Source of the DNA: Gremmenia infestans
Lineage: Eukaryota > Ascomycota > Leotiomycetes > Helotiales > Hamatocanthoscyphaceae
Reading direction: 5' to 3'
DNA length: 64,000 bases
Assembly (NCBI GenBank): GCA_032629725.1
Contig: JAFEVB010000025.1
Span: 124,001-188,000 of the forward strand
Shown: piece after piece, positions 36,302 to 47,494 of the stretch
Position numbering within the stretch: the stretch's first letter is position 1
How the letters are laid out: every line of letters begins with the position of its first letter
Translations under genes and position numbers: made by a program
The notes under the pieces: generated by a model
Seen by the model: the letters and a program-made list of their open reading frames with translations, nothing else
Told to the model about the DNA's origin: nothing
The model's database searches: none

Positions 36302-36683
36302 ATTGATGATGCCGGATTGATGGATATTATCGGGGGGAGATAGTCAGGGTCCGGGTTGGGAATTTGAGAGAATGTAGAAAAGGGGAATACTCCGTACTGG
36401 CAAGTGCTACCAGCTCTTCCCGAGAAGGCGGAATTACCGGTTGCGTAGAGCCATGCTATGCCATGGCATTGATCCTATTGGTCATCGCGAAATACCGTCT
36501 ACTTACATATCCTTCTACATGTGATTGTGGAAGAACGTTTATGGAATTACACTTTACTACTCTCCGCTTTGATGGTTATTGAATATTGTCGCAATATTAC
36601 GGATTTCTACTAAAACGCTCCTCACGTTAACCCTTATGCACTCGATCATTGCTAAAGATTTCAAGCACTATACTGCAGACACA
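36302..36683. other. Spacer between Fig1-like gene and monooxygenase pseudogene
   Basis: Would hold the missing Fig1 N-terminus and both promoters; I could not find a hydrophobic first exon in it. Confidence 0.4.
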
Positions 36684-38368
36684 ATGCACCTCGAGAGCCC
36701 CTCTATCTCCAATGGCACTTACATAAATGGAACAAACCACCAAGATGTTAAAAAGAATGTCAAGCCCATCTCATCCGTGCCATATCCCTCTCGATCTTTC
36801 GAATTCCTTCGGAAAGTTAGGGATCCTTGCGTAGAGTTTTATGATGAATCTTTCACCCTTTCAAATCCCCCTCAAGCAAAACTCAAGTTGAAAATTATTA
36901 TTGTTGGGGCTGGTCTAGGAGGCCTGGCGACCTCAATTTCCTTAGCACGCCGAGGCCACCAGGTGACTATTTGGAGCAAGCCCACCAGCTGGGCGAGGTA
37001 TGCAGAAGCCATGGATGATATGTAGCAAATATATACTAAATCATGCCAGGCTGGAGCAGGTATCCAGATCCCGTGGAACTCAAGTTTATTTTGGAGCGGT
37101 AGGGCCTGAGTAAGTTCCTGTCTGGCAAAGTCGTCGAGCCCCAAGGAATGACATTTCGACGATGGGAGAATGGAAACGCCATAGGATACACCAAGTTAGT
37201 CCCCGACTTCCGCGAGAACCTCGGTGCTTCTTACTACGTGGTGCATCGCGCAGATTTTCATGTAGCCCTGCACCAACGAGCATTGCAACTGGGGGTAGAG
37301 GTTAGGGTTAACTGCAAAGTCGTCGATTACGACCTGAAAGCTCCCACGGTGACTTTAGCCAAATCAGACTCCTTGTCTGCAGACTTGGTGATAGCAGCAG
37401 ATGGTAAGTCGCAGCATGTCGCAGCCTTTGATCTACTCGTATGTACTAATCGATTCTTAGGAGTGAAATCCGCAGCTCACAAGTTAGTCCTAGGTGGAAT
37501 TGATCAGAAACCGGTGCACACTGGATTTGCTGCACATCGCGCCACCGTCGACGTGCAGAAGATGAAAGCAGACCTTGACATATCTTGGTTACTCGAGAAA
37601 CCGTCGTTGAACACATGGTACCCAAAGCATGTCTCGGGATTGAGAGGCCACAAGCTGATTTCAGGCGAAGGATTGGCGAAGACCGTCATGTTATGACCTA
37701 TAAAATCGCTGCCGGAAGCTCCTTTAATATGGTGCTATCCCTTGTTGACCAGACTGACCCCAGCACCTGGAAGCAAGAGACTGCGTTAGAAGATATGAAA
37801 CAGGAATTTTCGGGATGGGATCCACAGTAGGGTGACATCCTTATGCGCTGGTCCTTCTAGCGAGAAGAAAGAAGAGAGAGCATAGTTGATTAACGAGCTC
37901 AAAACTAGACTTACCAAAATCATCCACCTGATCGACAAATGTCTCAAATGGCCATTGATGAATTGCACACCACTAAAGACATGGATTGCACCACAGTCCA
38001 AGGTCCTCATACTAGGCGATGCTGCGCACGCCATGGTACCTTATATGTCCCAGGGTGCAGCGTTGGCAGTTGAAGACGGTGCCGCGCTTGCCACGGTTCT
38101 CAATCTGATCGACAGTCCAACATCTATCCCATTGCATTGAAAGTCTTCGAGAAAGAGCGAATGAAGCGTAGAAGCCAGATGCAAGAAGCTAGCGTGACTA
38201 ATGGGATTCTCGGGCATCTCCCTGACGGGCTGCTCGCTGCAGGAGGTCCGAGATGAGGCTATGAGAGCGGAGGTGGAGGGGAAGCATTTCTTGAACAGTG
38301 CTAATCCAGGGAGTGATCCTGTTACTCAGTGGTGGGCATATGGATACGATGTGGAAGCTGCTATGTAA
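36684..38368 (+). pseudogene. Salicylate-hydroxylase-like FAD monooxygenase, inactivated
   Basis: Relic of a class A flavoprotein hydroxylase. Recognisable: IIIVGAGLGGLATSISLARRG (FAD Rossmann), VEPQGMTFRRWENG, ASYYVVHRADFH, LVIAADG, GEDRHVMTYKI, LKTWI and LILGDAAHAMVPYMSQGA. Introns at about 37403-37460, 37618-37663 and 37829-37909 still splice in frame. Lesions: a lost base after VTI (about 36969) shifts frame before the AHQLGE-like stretch; a second lost base near 37087; TAG for the Trp of ERWGL (about 37098); a frameshift near 38130; another near 38240. The C-terminal GSDPVTQWWAYGYD is still readable in a third frame. Confidence 0.8.
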
Positions 38369-38598
38369 GTAGCTTGGGATGCGGCTGTGACGGAATTGAT
38401 TAGCAAAGTAGGGAAATGAGATGCTCGTGTATGAATGTACTTTGGTATCTTTTGCAAAATAGCGTATGATAATGCTTGGTCTACTTGTATCATCTTCATG
38501 TTACCCTCTCACTTTGTCGAAAGAAACACTTTTGGCAATATAGATTAAGGGGACTGGTGCTTTGATTGAAGTATGAAAATGCTGTATATATGAACCAC
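38369..38598. other. Short spacer between 3' ends
   Basis: 230 bp between the pseudogene and the convergent carotenoid-oxygenase gene; nothing recognised. Confidence 0.5.
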
Positions 38599-40367
38599 TC
38601 AAGTCCTCCCAATCAATTCGTCCGATCCTACCCAATTTCCATGGAGTCCTGGCCGCAATCTCACCGGTAATTTTATAATAGCCTGTGCCTTCCCAAAGTT
38701 CTTAGTATCTACCAGGTGCAGCTCACTGTACCCAACCTCGAGGTTGTTCACCAATGCCATCAACCAACCATCTCCTTCTTCTGCACTTCTGGGTATGAAG
38801 ATTGGCTCTTGGATAAGGTGCGTACTACCGGGATTATATATCTCGTAGGACCCTGTAGATACCGTCAGGTGTCCGAGGGAATTGTAGATCGGTGCGCCAC
38901 CACCCATTTTCGGACCTATAGCTGGGAAGTCCGTGTATTGATGACGCATAACATCGAAAAATATGTGGTCGTGTTTGCGCATGAGAAATCTATCATCAAT
39001 CTTGGAGAATTCCATGTCGTCCTCCAGGAGAACATCAGGCGTGGGAAGATCGAGCTTGTCTGATTTGGGGTCAAAGGTAAACCGAGTTAATTTGTTAACG
39101 ATTTCTCGGGGGTTGGGGGCATTTCCGTCCTTGTCGGGCCACCAAAAGAAGACATTCTTATTGCTTATTGCAAGATCAAAGACTACTTCCCCTTTCTCAT
39201 TTTCGTAGGCGTTTGCGCCGTGGCCGGGAAATGAGTTTGGTGCGGTGAACCACTGTAAATACGTTAAATATGATCGTTTGACAAGAGCAGAAGGACGTTG
39301 CTACCGACCTTAACATCAGAACCTTTAGCCCCCCGACGCGGAAGGACTCCCAAATAGAAAGGAAGTTCTGGATCCCACTGCCAATGTTCCCCACCCGCTT
39401 TCATGCGTTCCAGTTCACAAGTTTGTGGGATGATTGGAAAGATGACCTACATGGTAACAAGTTAGACGAGGTTCTCCCCTGATTGTCTCTAATTTGCATA
39501 ATATATGAGAGCAGCATACCCAGTTCTCGGTCACAGCAAAGTCATGTATCATGGCACAAACAGGTGCCACCATAGACACGCTTTCGATCAATTTTCCCTC
39601 CTGGTTGAAGGAAAAATAACAGACATCTGGAGTACCATCACCCCTTGCCTCATAACCGAAGCAAACAAATTCCTTGGAAATTGGGTCGAGCTTCGGATGC
39701 GCTGTGAAGGTACAGCTGGGCAGCTGGCCATCGAAGTCATACAGACCAAGCGTTTCCAGTGTTATAGGGTTCATGGCATACGGTGGTGAATCCTCCTTGC
39801 AGGCAAGGAGTTTATCCCGGAAGTACACGATGTTGGTATTTGCAGTGGAGCGGACTTTGAAAGATACAGCGTCCGTGAAGCGATTGCGATATTTTCCTGT
39901 GTAGGTGTAAGATTACGCTGATCTCGAAATAAGTAACATCGGTCTTGAATTTACCTAGCAAGGCTCGGTGTGCCTCTCTTTCTCTTGTAAATTTCTCTGT
40001 CCTCACAAATTTCTGTTTGAAGTGTGCCTCACCGTCCGTGATGCGAAAGGCGGCGACATTGCCATCTCCGTTGAACCACTATGCATAGTATTAGTGACTT
40101 AGGGCCAGTACTAGTGCTCGTAGGCTCTCTTGATATTCAAGAATAGAGGCTTAGGGGAAGAGAGGTGAGATGTCATACAGGATCATCTCCAACGAATGCG
40201 GGAAATTGTGGGTCGGGCATCACACGGTAGAACGTCCCATCAATCTCTTTTGGTATGGATCCCACAACCTCAAGATTTCGAACTTCCCCCTCGAAGCGAC
40301 ATGGGGCCATGAGACCCGAAGTCTGAGGGCTATCGGGAAAGGCTTGAGGTACTGGTGGTAGCCCCAT
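38599..40367 (-). CDS. Carotenoid oxygenase family (RPE65/lignostilbene dioxygenase-like), 493 aa
   Basis: Non-heme iron dioxygenase that cleaves a C=C bond in apocarotenoids or stilbenes. Exons 40367-40179, 40078-39955, 39896-39520, 39446-39309 and 39252-38599. Four iron His are visible in their usual settings: TAHPKLDP, MIHDFAVTENW, FPGHGANAYEN and GLHGNWV near the end. The N-terminal EVRNLEVVGSIPKEIDGTFYRVMPDP and NGDGNVAAFR are typical of the propeller's first blade. No signal or membrane segment. Start at MGLPPVPQ (an ATG four codons upstream is possible). The sequence fits the lignostilbene-dioxygenase side, but stilbene versus carotenoid use cannot be settled here. Confidence 0.9.
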
Positions 40368-40481
40368 GGTGAGAGTCAAACACCTTTTTGTAGAGGTGAC
40401 AGGGTGATGAAGAGTGTTTGGAAATTCCTGGACCTGAAGGAGTCTGTGGTGGTTCGGGAGTCGACGACTCTTACTATTTAC

Positions 40482-40690
40482 TTAATAAAGAGCATTTGTG
40501 GGTCAAATCCCCATAATGCGTAGAAATCTATAGAACTGAATGGCTACAGCCCTTGTAAATGGCCCACTATTTGTGGCGAAGGGTACTTATAAAGTCCCTA
40601 TAAGGTCCCACTAAGCCCTAGCTGTATTGATATCATTGGCTTGTCCCCCTTGTATTTACGGTAGAGAAACCCACAAATGCTCTTTATTAA
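40482..40690. mobile_element. MITE-like element, 22-bp perfect inverted repeats, TTAA ends
   Basis: 40482-40503 and 40669-40690 are exact inverted repeats (TTAATAAAGAGC...GTGGGT and its complement). TTAA stands at both outer ends, the target preferred by piggyBac-type transposases. The 165 bp between have no coding capacity. Inverted repeats are seen directly; the superfamily is inferred from the ends. Confidence 0.6.
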
Positions 40691-40723
40691 AGGGGGTGGG
40701 GACGGGAGACGCGTTTGCAATTG

Positions 40724-40855
40724 TACTTCGTCCTAGGCGAAATAAATGTGCCGAGAAGGCCAGGGCAAGGGGGCCTTGCTTTGGTGCGTTTACCACTGTT
40801 CTTTACCCCCCTGCTATAGAATTCTTGGCACAATTATCTCGCCTGGGACGAAGTA
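40724..40855. mobile_element. Second MITE-like element, 34-bp imperfect inverted repeats, TA ends
   Basis: 40724-40757 (TACTTCGTCCTAGGCGA...) and 40822-40855 (...TCGCCTGGGACGAAGTA) are inverted repeats with four mismatches in 34 bp. TA stands at both ends, the target of Tc1/mariner elements. It lies 33 bp beyond the first element; the repeats of the two are unrelated. Confidence 0.55.
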
Positions 40856-42041
40856 AAAGGTGGACTTTTTATGGATTTCTGGTCCGTGAGTACTTGGTAC
40901 TGAAAAAGTTATATTTTATATAGTAAAACGTACCCGGCAACCCCCTAGGAATGAATGATTTGTGTGCAGTGGGTTTCTTCCGACGTGACCCCCATCAACT
41001 TTAATGTGTGAATATACGGAGTAGCCAATCGGGGAGTTCGGGAGATTTGGGGATCTGTCGGGAATAGCTTCCCGTAGCATCTGTTTATTACAGTACGAAG
41101 GTACAGCGGTGAAGTAATATTAGTCCGGTTGCAGGGATCCGAACTTTCCAACCCTAAATCATAATAATAACAACCTAAAAAATGCTAGAAAATAGGATAG
41201 TTATATTCGCCTATTCCTAATAAGTTTTCCTGTATTTTAGTAAAGTTTTTCTAATATATTTAGCAAAAGTTATAATATGTTAAAATCAGGTAGTCCAGGG
41301 TACCCTCTTATTCACGCTAACGTTACTTAACCGCTGTACCTCCGTAGAAAAGAAAAGGTATTAGTAGAAATTAGTACTATTCTAGAACGAATGTGAAGTA
41401 TATAGTATATAAGCCTGACTTAACATAAGAAAGATAAGCTGACGAGAGAAGAAAAGTTCTTCTATGTATTCTTTTAAATACCTTAGGTCCTCTAATTTTC
41501 AAAATTACTAACCGTCATACTGTCCCACGGATACAAAGCCACATGTAGATCACGTGCGCGAGTGCTATGTGCTCAGTATTTGCTATGCGTAGGAAGTGCA
41601 TACATCTACCTAACCTGAAACCAAGTGCTAGCATACCTATAGCTTGAAAACTTATAACTTATAAATCATATAGATCTGAAATCTCGATTTCTAATCTGTA
41701 AAATAAAATATAGATTTTAGGACCCTTTATTAAAAAATCTCCTATACTATCTTAGACGCTTCGCAGAGACTATGAAGCCTGGATCCACCTTTAAAAATGC
41801 CACTTGCCTGTTTTGGTGTAGTATGCATACCGCCTTGCCTACTCTGGCCTAGCTCCATGCGCTAATTATCGTCGTGGTCCTCAAGAAGCCGTCTGACCAC
41901 GTGAGATAAATCTTAGCTAGAAAACCAAGAACGAATGCAACCACTAAGACTATTAACTATCGAGCTATAATCGTAGTGAAGTGATCACCTTATGATACCA
42001 ACGCTATCAACAGAGAGATCTATACACCCAGCTTCCGCAGG

Positions 42042-42659
42042 ATGTCAGAAACTACCTTCTGCATCGAGGCAGATAGTCTCTGGCTCTCGTATTTTATTCC
42101 CACTTACCAACCTCACTGCGCTTTCCTTGTCACCCTATACAACTCGCCGCTTTTCATCTCTACAGAAGGACAAACTGAAATTGTTAACGAGGACAAAGCA
42201 CGGGAACGGATCAGCACCCCTTTCGTGGAAGAACATAAACGCAACGGATATGGGACTTACCTCGTCTCGCGCAAACCTACGTCCTCAGCTCTACTGTCAG
42301 AATCCCAACCAATAGGATCTGTCAGTCTTACTAAAGGCACTGATCCGGAGTCACTTGACATCCCTGATATTGGCTTCGCCATCATCCCCGAGATGACCGG
42401 TAAAGGATATGCAACAGAGGCAGCGTTGGCACTGTTGAATTACGTCAAAGTATCACAGGGTCTGGAGGAGGTGTTTGGCTTCATCACTGCGTTGGATAAC
42501 GGGCCAAGTCACAGGGTTATGGAGAAAATCGGAATGCAGAATCGTGGCATATGGCCGCTGGCCTGTTTTGGAGGGGTGTCTGGGACGGTTTTCACATCGC
42601 CTGGATTTGAACACTCGGAGAATTATGGCTTCGCCCGTCCTAGTCCTGCAAGTACATGA
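42042..42659 (+). CDS. GNAT acetyltransferase (Acetyltransf_3 type), 205 aa
   Basis: Single-exon N-acetyltransferase of the RimJ/RimL-like group, which uses acetyl-CoA to modify amines. Seen: GYGTYLVSRK and IGSVSLTKG (beta strands of the core), then DIPDIGFAIIPEMTGKGYATEAALALLNYV, where the GKGYATEA stretch is the acetyl-CoA pyrophosphate loop, and SHRVMEKIGM, the usual late motif. The start MSETTFCIEADSLWL fits the length of the family (about 190-210 aa). No link to neighbours is evident; it sits alone in a repeat-rich spacer. Confidence 0.85.
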   Translation: MSETTFCIEADSLWLSYFIPTYQPHCAFLVTLYNSPLFISTEGQTEIVNEDKARERISTPFVEEHKRNGYGTYLVSRKPTSSALLSESQPIGSVSLTKGTDPESLDIPDIGFAIIPEMTGKGYATEAALALLNYVKVSQGLEEVFGFITALDNGPSHRVMEKIGMQNRGIWPLACFGGVSGTVFTSPGFEHSENYGFARPSPAST

Positions 42660-43346
42660 GGAGATGCATGTTGCGGAACTCTGTATGACTGCTGCATGAC
42701 TATGATATCGCTGTACGTATTTTGCCCATCGCCCCTCGCAGCCCTAGACTTTCTACATAAATGCTTCTGTCACCGAGACCGTCTCGTTGGAAGAAGCACA
42801 GCTCGGGCTACGGGGCTTGCATGTTACTTAGGAGTACCACATTATGCATTGCACGTACAGATAGCTGCAGATGCACCACGCGTAGTCCGAGCGCAGGTAG
42901 GTGGATGAGCATTTCGATAGTTAAGAGCATACTAGGCATTGCCAGACTATAGCTTTGCAGAAGGGATTTGAACCAAGAACGGCCAAGGTTGAGGGCAAAG
43001 TAAGGTATCTGCGGTGTCGAGATGTGAGGAGCTCAGTGTTTTATGTCCGTAACAGGCTTAGCGCCCCTCTCGTTAGCCAGCTCAGTTACACTTCTTTCTA
43101 GACCAGATAAACTGAAACCTAACATACAACTTCATCTTCAGCTGCATCTGTGTTATAACAAGCGCGCCTTTCTTCACACCCTCTATCCCTCTTTATTAGC
43201 TAGCAATTGAAGCCACTTAAATAGGTGCGATGGCAAAATCACTTGGTATTTATATCATGTATTTTCGTGAGACACGTTTATTACTTGCATTAATCTATTA
43301 AATCTACTCTGTCTTAATACATGAATGATTGTCATTATAGATAACT
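42660..43346. other. Intergenic, nothing recognised
   Basis: It includes GGGATTTGAACC at 42963-42974, which resembles a tRNA T-loop on the minus strand, but the stem does not pair and no tRNA folds around it. Confidence 0.5.
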
Positions 43347-45555
43347 CTAGTCTTTTGCGAGCTTGAGCAACTCTGGGAAAATCTAAATTAAGCAATGTTA
43401 GTACATCAAACAGACAATGACAAGGCTAGGGGTAACATACAGGTGTGCCGAACCCCGTAATAGGATCCCATCCTTTTATAGCGTGTTAGAATACCGAACG
43501 TTTACAAACAGACAGGATCATGTATATGACTTACCTTTAGTGACGGGGAAACCAGCAGTACCGCAACTCGAGGTGTTTCCGCCCAGAATGTCAGTGAAAC
43601 CCTTGTAGCCCTTTGAGTATAGCCAGGGGTTGAGGAAGCCTAAAGGCGGCTTGCCACATGAGATTAATTCGTCGTTCACGAGTGAGATGATGGAACTCAT
43701 GAGCGGACAAGAAGCAGAGGTTCCAGAGATGGAGCTCTCGGTTCCGTTCCACCAGAATGCAAAGTAGAGACCTTGAGCTGCAACATCTGGGTATGAACGG
43801 CCGTCTGTTATCAGTTAGTAAAATAAGTTGAGCACTTCACGAATATAGGGTTTACTTTTGTTATAGAGTCCTTCGTACAATCCACCCAACGCCGAAACAT
43901 AAGCCGGCACAACCTCATCTTGATATGAAGGGCGATCAAAGTAATTGCTGAAACCGCTACCAGAGGCGTAAAATCCGTGCGTCTTATTATCGGGTCCTAA
44001 TCCAGGGGCGCGGAAAGCTGCAACCTCGGGCTCGAATTCCTGCGTAGCCCCTACGGCGGTTACGTACGGGCAACTAGGTGGAAATGATGGGATAAAGGTA
44101 GTTGTGTTCTTGCCGTCGTTGGTTACGCACCCAGAGTTGTCTTCGCCGCCAAGGCCACTGTCGCCACTAGAGACTAGAAGGGATATGCCTCGAGCTCCGA
44201 GCTGGGCAAATTGCTTGCACACTCTGTCGGCATACGATTTGGGCACTGTCTGTTCGTCATCTCCATAAGAGCTGCTAATCACCTGTGGAACATCCTTCTG
44301 GCCCATTACATAGTTTACCCAAGTTAGGTATGGCTCGTTGGTGTTTGTTGGGGTGTTGATATCCGCGATGAAAGGTGGACTTCCTCCAGTTGAGTATGAG
44401 TATACAGGTTGAGGGTAGGTCATTCCGAGGATAGTCTGGGCGTCCAAGTTTGCTTCCTTTGAAATGTCATCCCCAGCGGCTTGTTCAAAGGTTAAAGGCG
44501 TATCCTGAGCTGCTGGACCATCGGCAATTTCAATTGACTTGAAGGTGTATGCGTTTGGAGCAGCTTCTGGGCGATACTTCTGTAAGAACGAGAATATATC
44601 TGGTCGGATTGGACGTTGGCCAATATAGTTATTGAATGCAATCTTGTTGATTCCGGGAACCTTCTGCTGATAATCTTTTGTACCATACAAAGTTTGAAAA
44701 CATTCAATGGTGACCGTGAAGAGACGACAGACTTTGGCAATTGTCTCATTGGTCGGGGGTTTGTATCCTGGGGGTGTATACGGCTGGTCGAACTGAATAT
44801 AGTCGCTTTTCTGCGGAGCTGAACGCATGAAAGATGTCGTGGGCTGGACAGTATCAATATGCTCGTGTAGATGAGCTGGTAGGGACCAGTGAGAGGTCCG
44901 GACCAAAGCAGAGCCATCCTCATGTTGGAATACGGAGTACTCGGTGTCTAAAAGCTTTTCGGCGGATTCCACATCAATATAGATGTTGATCCAGTCCTTT
45001 GCTGGGCTGTAGGCCAATTCCCTGACGCCATTGGTTAACAACCATTCGTGGACAAGGTCGAGAGTCTCTTCGGCGGGCTTGACGAGCTCATTAACATCCT
45101 CGAAAGAGAGATGGTTTCCATATCGGCTGTGATTAGGATCAGAGACTGTAGCTGATGTTAGCTATACGGGATTTTTAGAAGTATAAATTCCAGAAATTGG
45201 GCTCAGATAAAACCAAACACAAAAGTCTGGGAAGGATACAGCGGGTGGCTAATCGAACGATTTCTACCCGAATTGCAGAGAATTGGCACTCCATCTTTGA
45301 TTGCCACGCGAATAACGGAAAACATAGCTTCTTACCTTCGTACAAGTGTCTATCCAGTTCGTCAAACTTGTCCTGCTTCAACCCAATCTGCAGATGAAGC
45401 ATATGGTCGCCAGCAGCTCGACCAAGATTCTTCCACTTTCGAGGCACATTGTGCGTCTCCTTGACACTGTATGGAGTACGCGAACGGATCGGCGTAGCAA
45501 AGACAGTCTGAGCGCCAATGACGGCGGAGAGGAAGATAGTGAGGTCCAACTTCAT
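43347..45555 (-). CDS. Sedolisin (S53) secreted peptidase, tripeptidyl-peptidase-like, 615 aa
   Basis: Acid serine-carboxyl peptidase. Exons 45555-45336, 45145-43856, 43804-43535, 43472-43441 and 43382-43347. Signal peptide MKLDLTIFLSAVIGAQTVFA, then the pro-kumamolisin prodomain (residues about 30-190; DPNHSRYGNHLSFEDV). Catalytic Glu and Asp in KEANLDAQ, oxyanion Asp in SSGDSGLGG, nucleophile Ser in SISGTSASCP, and the calcium site DILGGNTSSC...GWDPITGFGTP. Frame ends IFPELLKLAKD. Length and layout match fungal secreted tripeptidyl peptidases. It faces no pathway partner and probably serves extracellular protein use. Confidence 0.93.
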
Positions 45556-46753
45556 GGTGGGCTTTGGGGTATTTTAATTGGAACCAAAGACAGTCTGGAA
45601 GTCCCAAAATGAAGTCGGTTGAAGGCGTTGCGAAGCTTTATAGTCTGTGTCTGTGTCCCGTCATACTATATATTTTCCCAGTAAATTTACCCCTCATGAG
45701 CTCGGAAGCTGTGTAATATGCAGCAATATATACATGCATGCAGCCAGTAAGCTATGAATATGCAGCAGCCAGGGCAAGGGATGCATACGATGCCTGCTTT
45801 GGTGTATACGAAGAAATGGAAGCCATATCGCCGCATGTTCCTGGTGCTTTGAGTTTTTGACTGCTTTCATTTGTGGATTGATATCTAGGAACAAGTTGGA
45901 CCTTCCCAAAGGGTGTAGCGGATCTACATATACCTTGTACACCACGACCACGGCACGGACGACCACCCCTGGGCATCTATGTGAGTAAGCCTTGCAATTG
46001 CAAGTTGGTTGGCTAGAAACTGTACAGGTAGTAAGTAGCTGGGATGTTTATCTACATGCTGTGGACGGACTGCTCGTAGATGTCCGGACGTCCAGACGTC
46101 CAAAGTGGAATTGCGGGTCGGGAGAGAATTCGTGGGTACGGACTAGTACTATACTTATCACGTTCCTGTGCTGGATCATTAGAGTTCTTCCGTGCCGTTG
46201 GTAAGGACTTGCCCAAAAGAGATGATCCTGGATAGAAGCCTAGGAAAGGCGTTCCAACAAACAGATAATGCCAAGCATAGGGCGACTCCGAGATGTGGAT
46301 GTACCTAGGTACTTTTGCAACTATTCGAGCTTCCTTCCTCTTGAGGAACTAGGTGAGAGTCGCTAAGGAATGAGATGCTCTTCCATTTAACAGGGACAGG
46401 CAAATTTATACTAAAGAGGCATATGTAAAGAATATGTAAGGAATATGTGATCAATTGGAAATGGTGAGTGGAATGATAATGTTACGAGGGGTAATACCGA
46501 GACTTCATAGACTTAGGGATTATTTATATACACAATGCAATACTGGTATGACCAATCCAATGATCCCACTACAAATAGATGAGGGATATGTAAAAAGATA
46601 TATAAATCTACAAGAAGAGGAGTCTAAGTACCACTTATCACGTGGTGATAGACACTATTGGGTGATTCTTGAGGAGATTCCATGTCAACAACACCATATC
46701 CATCATACCATACCACACCACACAACACCAAACAACACCACCATCATTGCAAG
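45556..46753. other. Intergenic, divergent promoters of sedolisin and PIG-P
   Basis: 1.2 kb. TATA-like TATATATTTTCC lies about 100 nt before the sedolisin start. A CCA/ACACCA-rich tract precedes PIG-P (46690-46750). No gene seen. Confidence 0.5.
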
Positions 46754-47494
46754 ATGCCTTCATCTTCTGACGATGATGACGACAATGATGAGGATACCGT
46801 GTTCCAATCCCACTCCCACCCCCACTATCGCGGAGATTCCTCCTCCAGCTCCTCTCCCTCCCCACCTCCGCCCCAGCACAACTTCTTCGCGCCGCCCTTC
46901 TACAACCGTCCGCCTACACCTCTCCCCCCCTCGCCCTCATTGACCTCCCTCCTCCGCCCCTCTCGACCGACCACCCCGGACAGCTCAGCCGACGAGCTTG
47001 AGCCGGTGCCGCGGGCCTCTCCGAAAGTGCCAACCTACGAATACTACGGCTTCGTGCTATACCTCTTCTCCTCCCTGACCTTCCTCATGTACCTGCTCTG
47101 GTCGTACCTCCCATCGCCCTTCCTCCACGCGCTCGGAATATACTACTATCCGAACCGCTGGTGGTCTCTTGCGCTGCCGTCCTTTATCGTCATGCTGCTG
47201 GTCTACATCTACGTTGCGCTCGCGTCCTACAACACAGGGTATCTGACGCTTCCTTTAAGCTCCATTGAGACAATCATTGACGATGCGGCGAATGTCGCCA
47301 CGTTGGATGGGAAGGGGAGGAAGATGGGTGCTACAAGGGAGAAAAGAAGGGATCGCTCGGATAATGACCTGAAGGATTGGCAGAGTCTGTGGAGTCGAGG
47401 GACAGATGCTGTTATGGACGTTCCATTGGGAGGGGTGTGTGAGGTTCTATACGGAGACTTGCGGGCGAATATGGAGGTTGAAGAGGAGGAGTGA
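46754..47494 (+). CDS. gpi19: PIG-P / Gpi19, GPI-GlcNAc transferase subunit, 246 aa
   Basis: Small ER membrane subunit of the complex that starts GPI-anchor synthesis by adding GlcNAc to phosphatidylinositol. A disordered N-terminus rich in Ser, Pro and acidic residues (1-95) precedes the PIG-P domain: YEYYGFVLYLFSSLTFLMYLLWSYLP (helix 1), YYPNRWWSLALPSFIVMLLVYIYVA (helix 2) and a YNTGYLTLPLSSIETIIDD tail, all diagnostic. Single exon. Start at MPSSSDDDDD; an in-frame ATG 24 codons upstream lies in CA-rich leader DNA. First gene of the conserved core block that ends at Pho88. Confidence 0.92.
   Translation: MPSSSDDDDDNDEDTVFQSHSHPHYRGDSSSSSSPSPPPPQHNFFAPPFYNRPPTPLPPSPSLTSLLRPSRPTTPDSSADELEPVPRASPKVPTYEYYGFVLYLFSSLTFLMYLLWSYLPSPFLHALGIYYYPNRWWSLALPSFIVMLLVYIYVALASYNTGYLTLPLSSIETIIDDAANVATLDGKGRKMGATREKRRDRSDNDLKDWQSLWSRGTDAVMDVPLGGVCEVLYGDLRANMEVEEEE

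Larger units (their letters stand above)
40368..42041. other. 1.7-kb intergenic region with two MITE-like elements and AT-rich DNA
   Basis: The elements are listed separately. From about 41160 to 41990 the DNA is AT-rich with no open frames, like mutated repeat DNA. Confidence 0.5.

Noticed and set aside
42955..43030. tRNA-like T-loop GGGATTTGAACC on the minus strand
   Set aside because: The T-stem does not pair, and no acceptor or D-arm can be placed.
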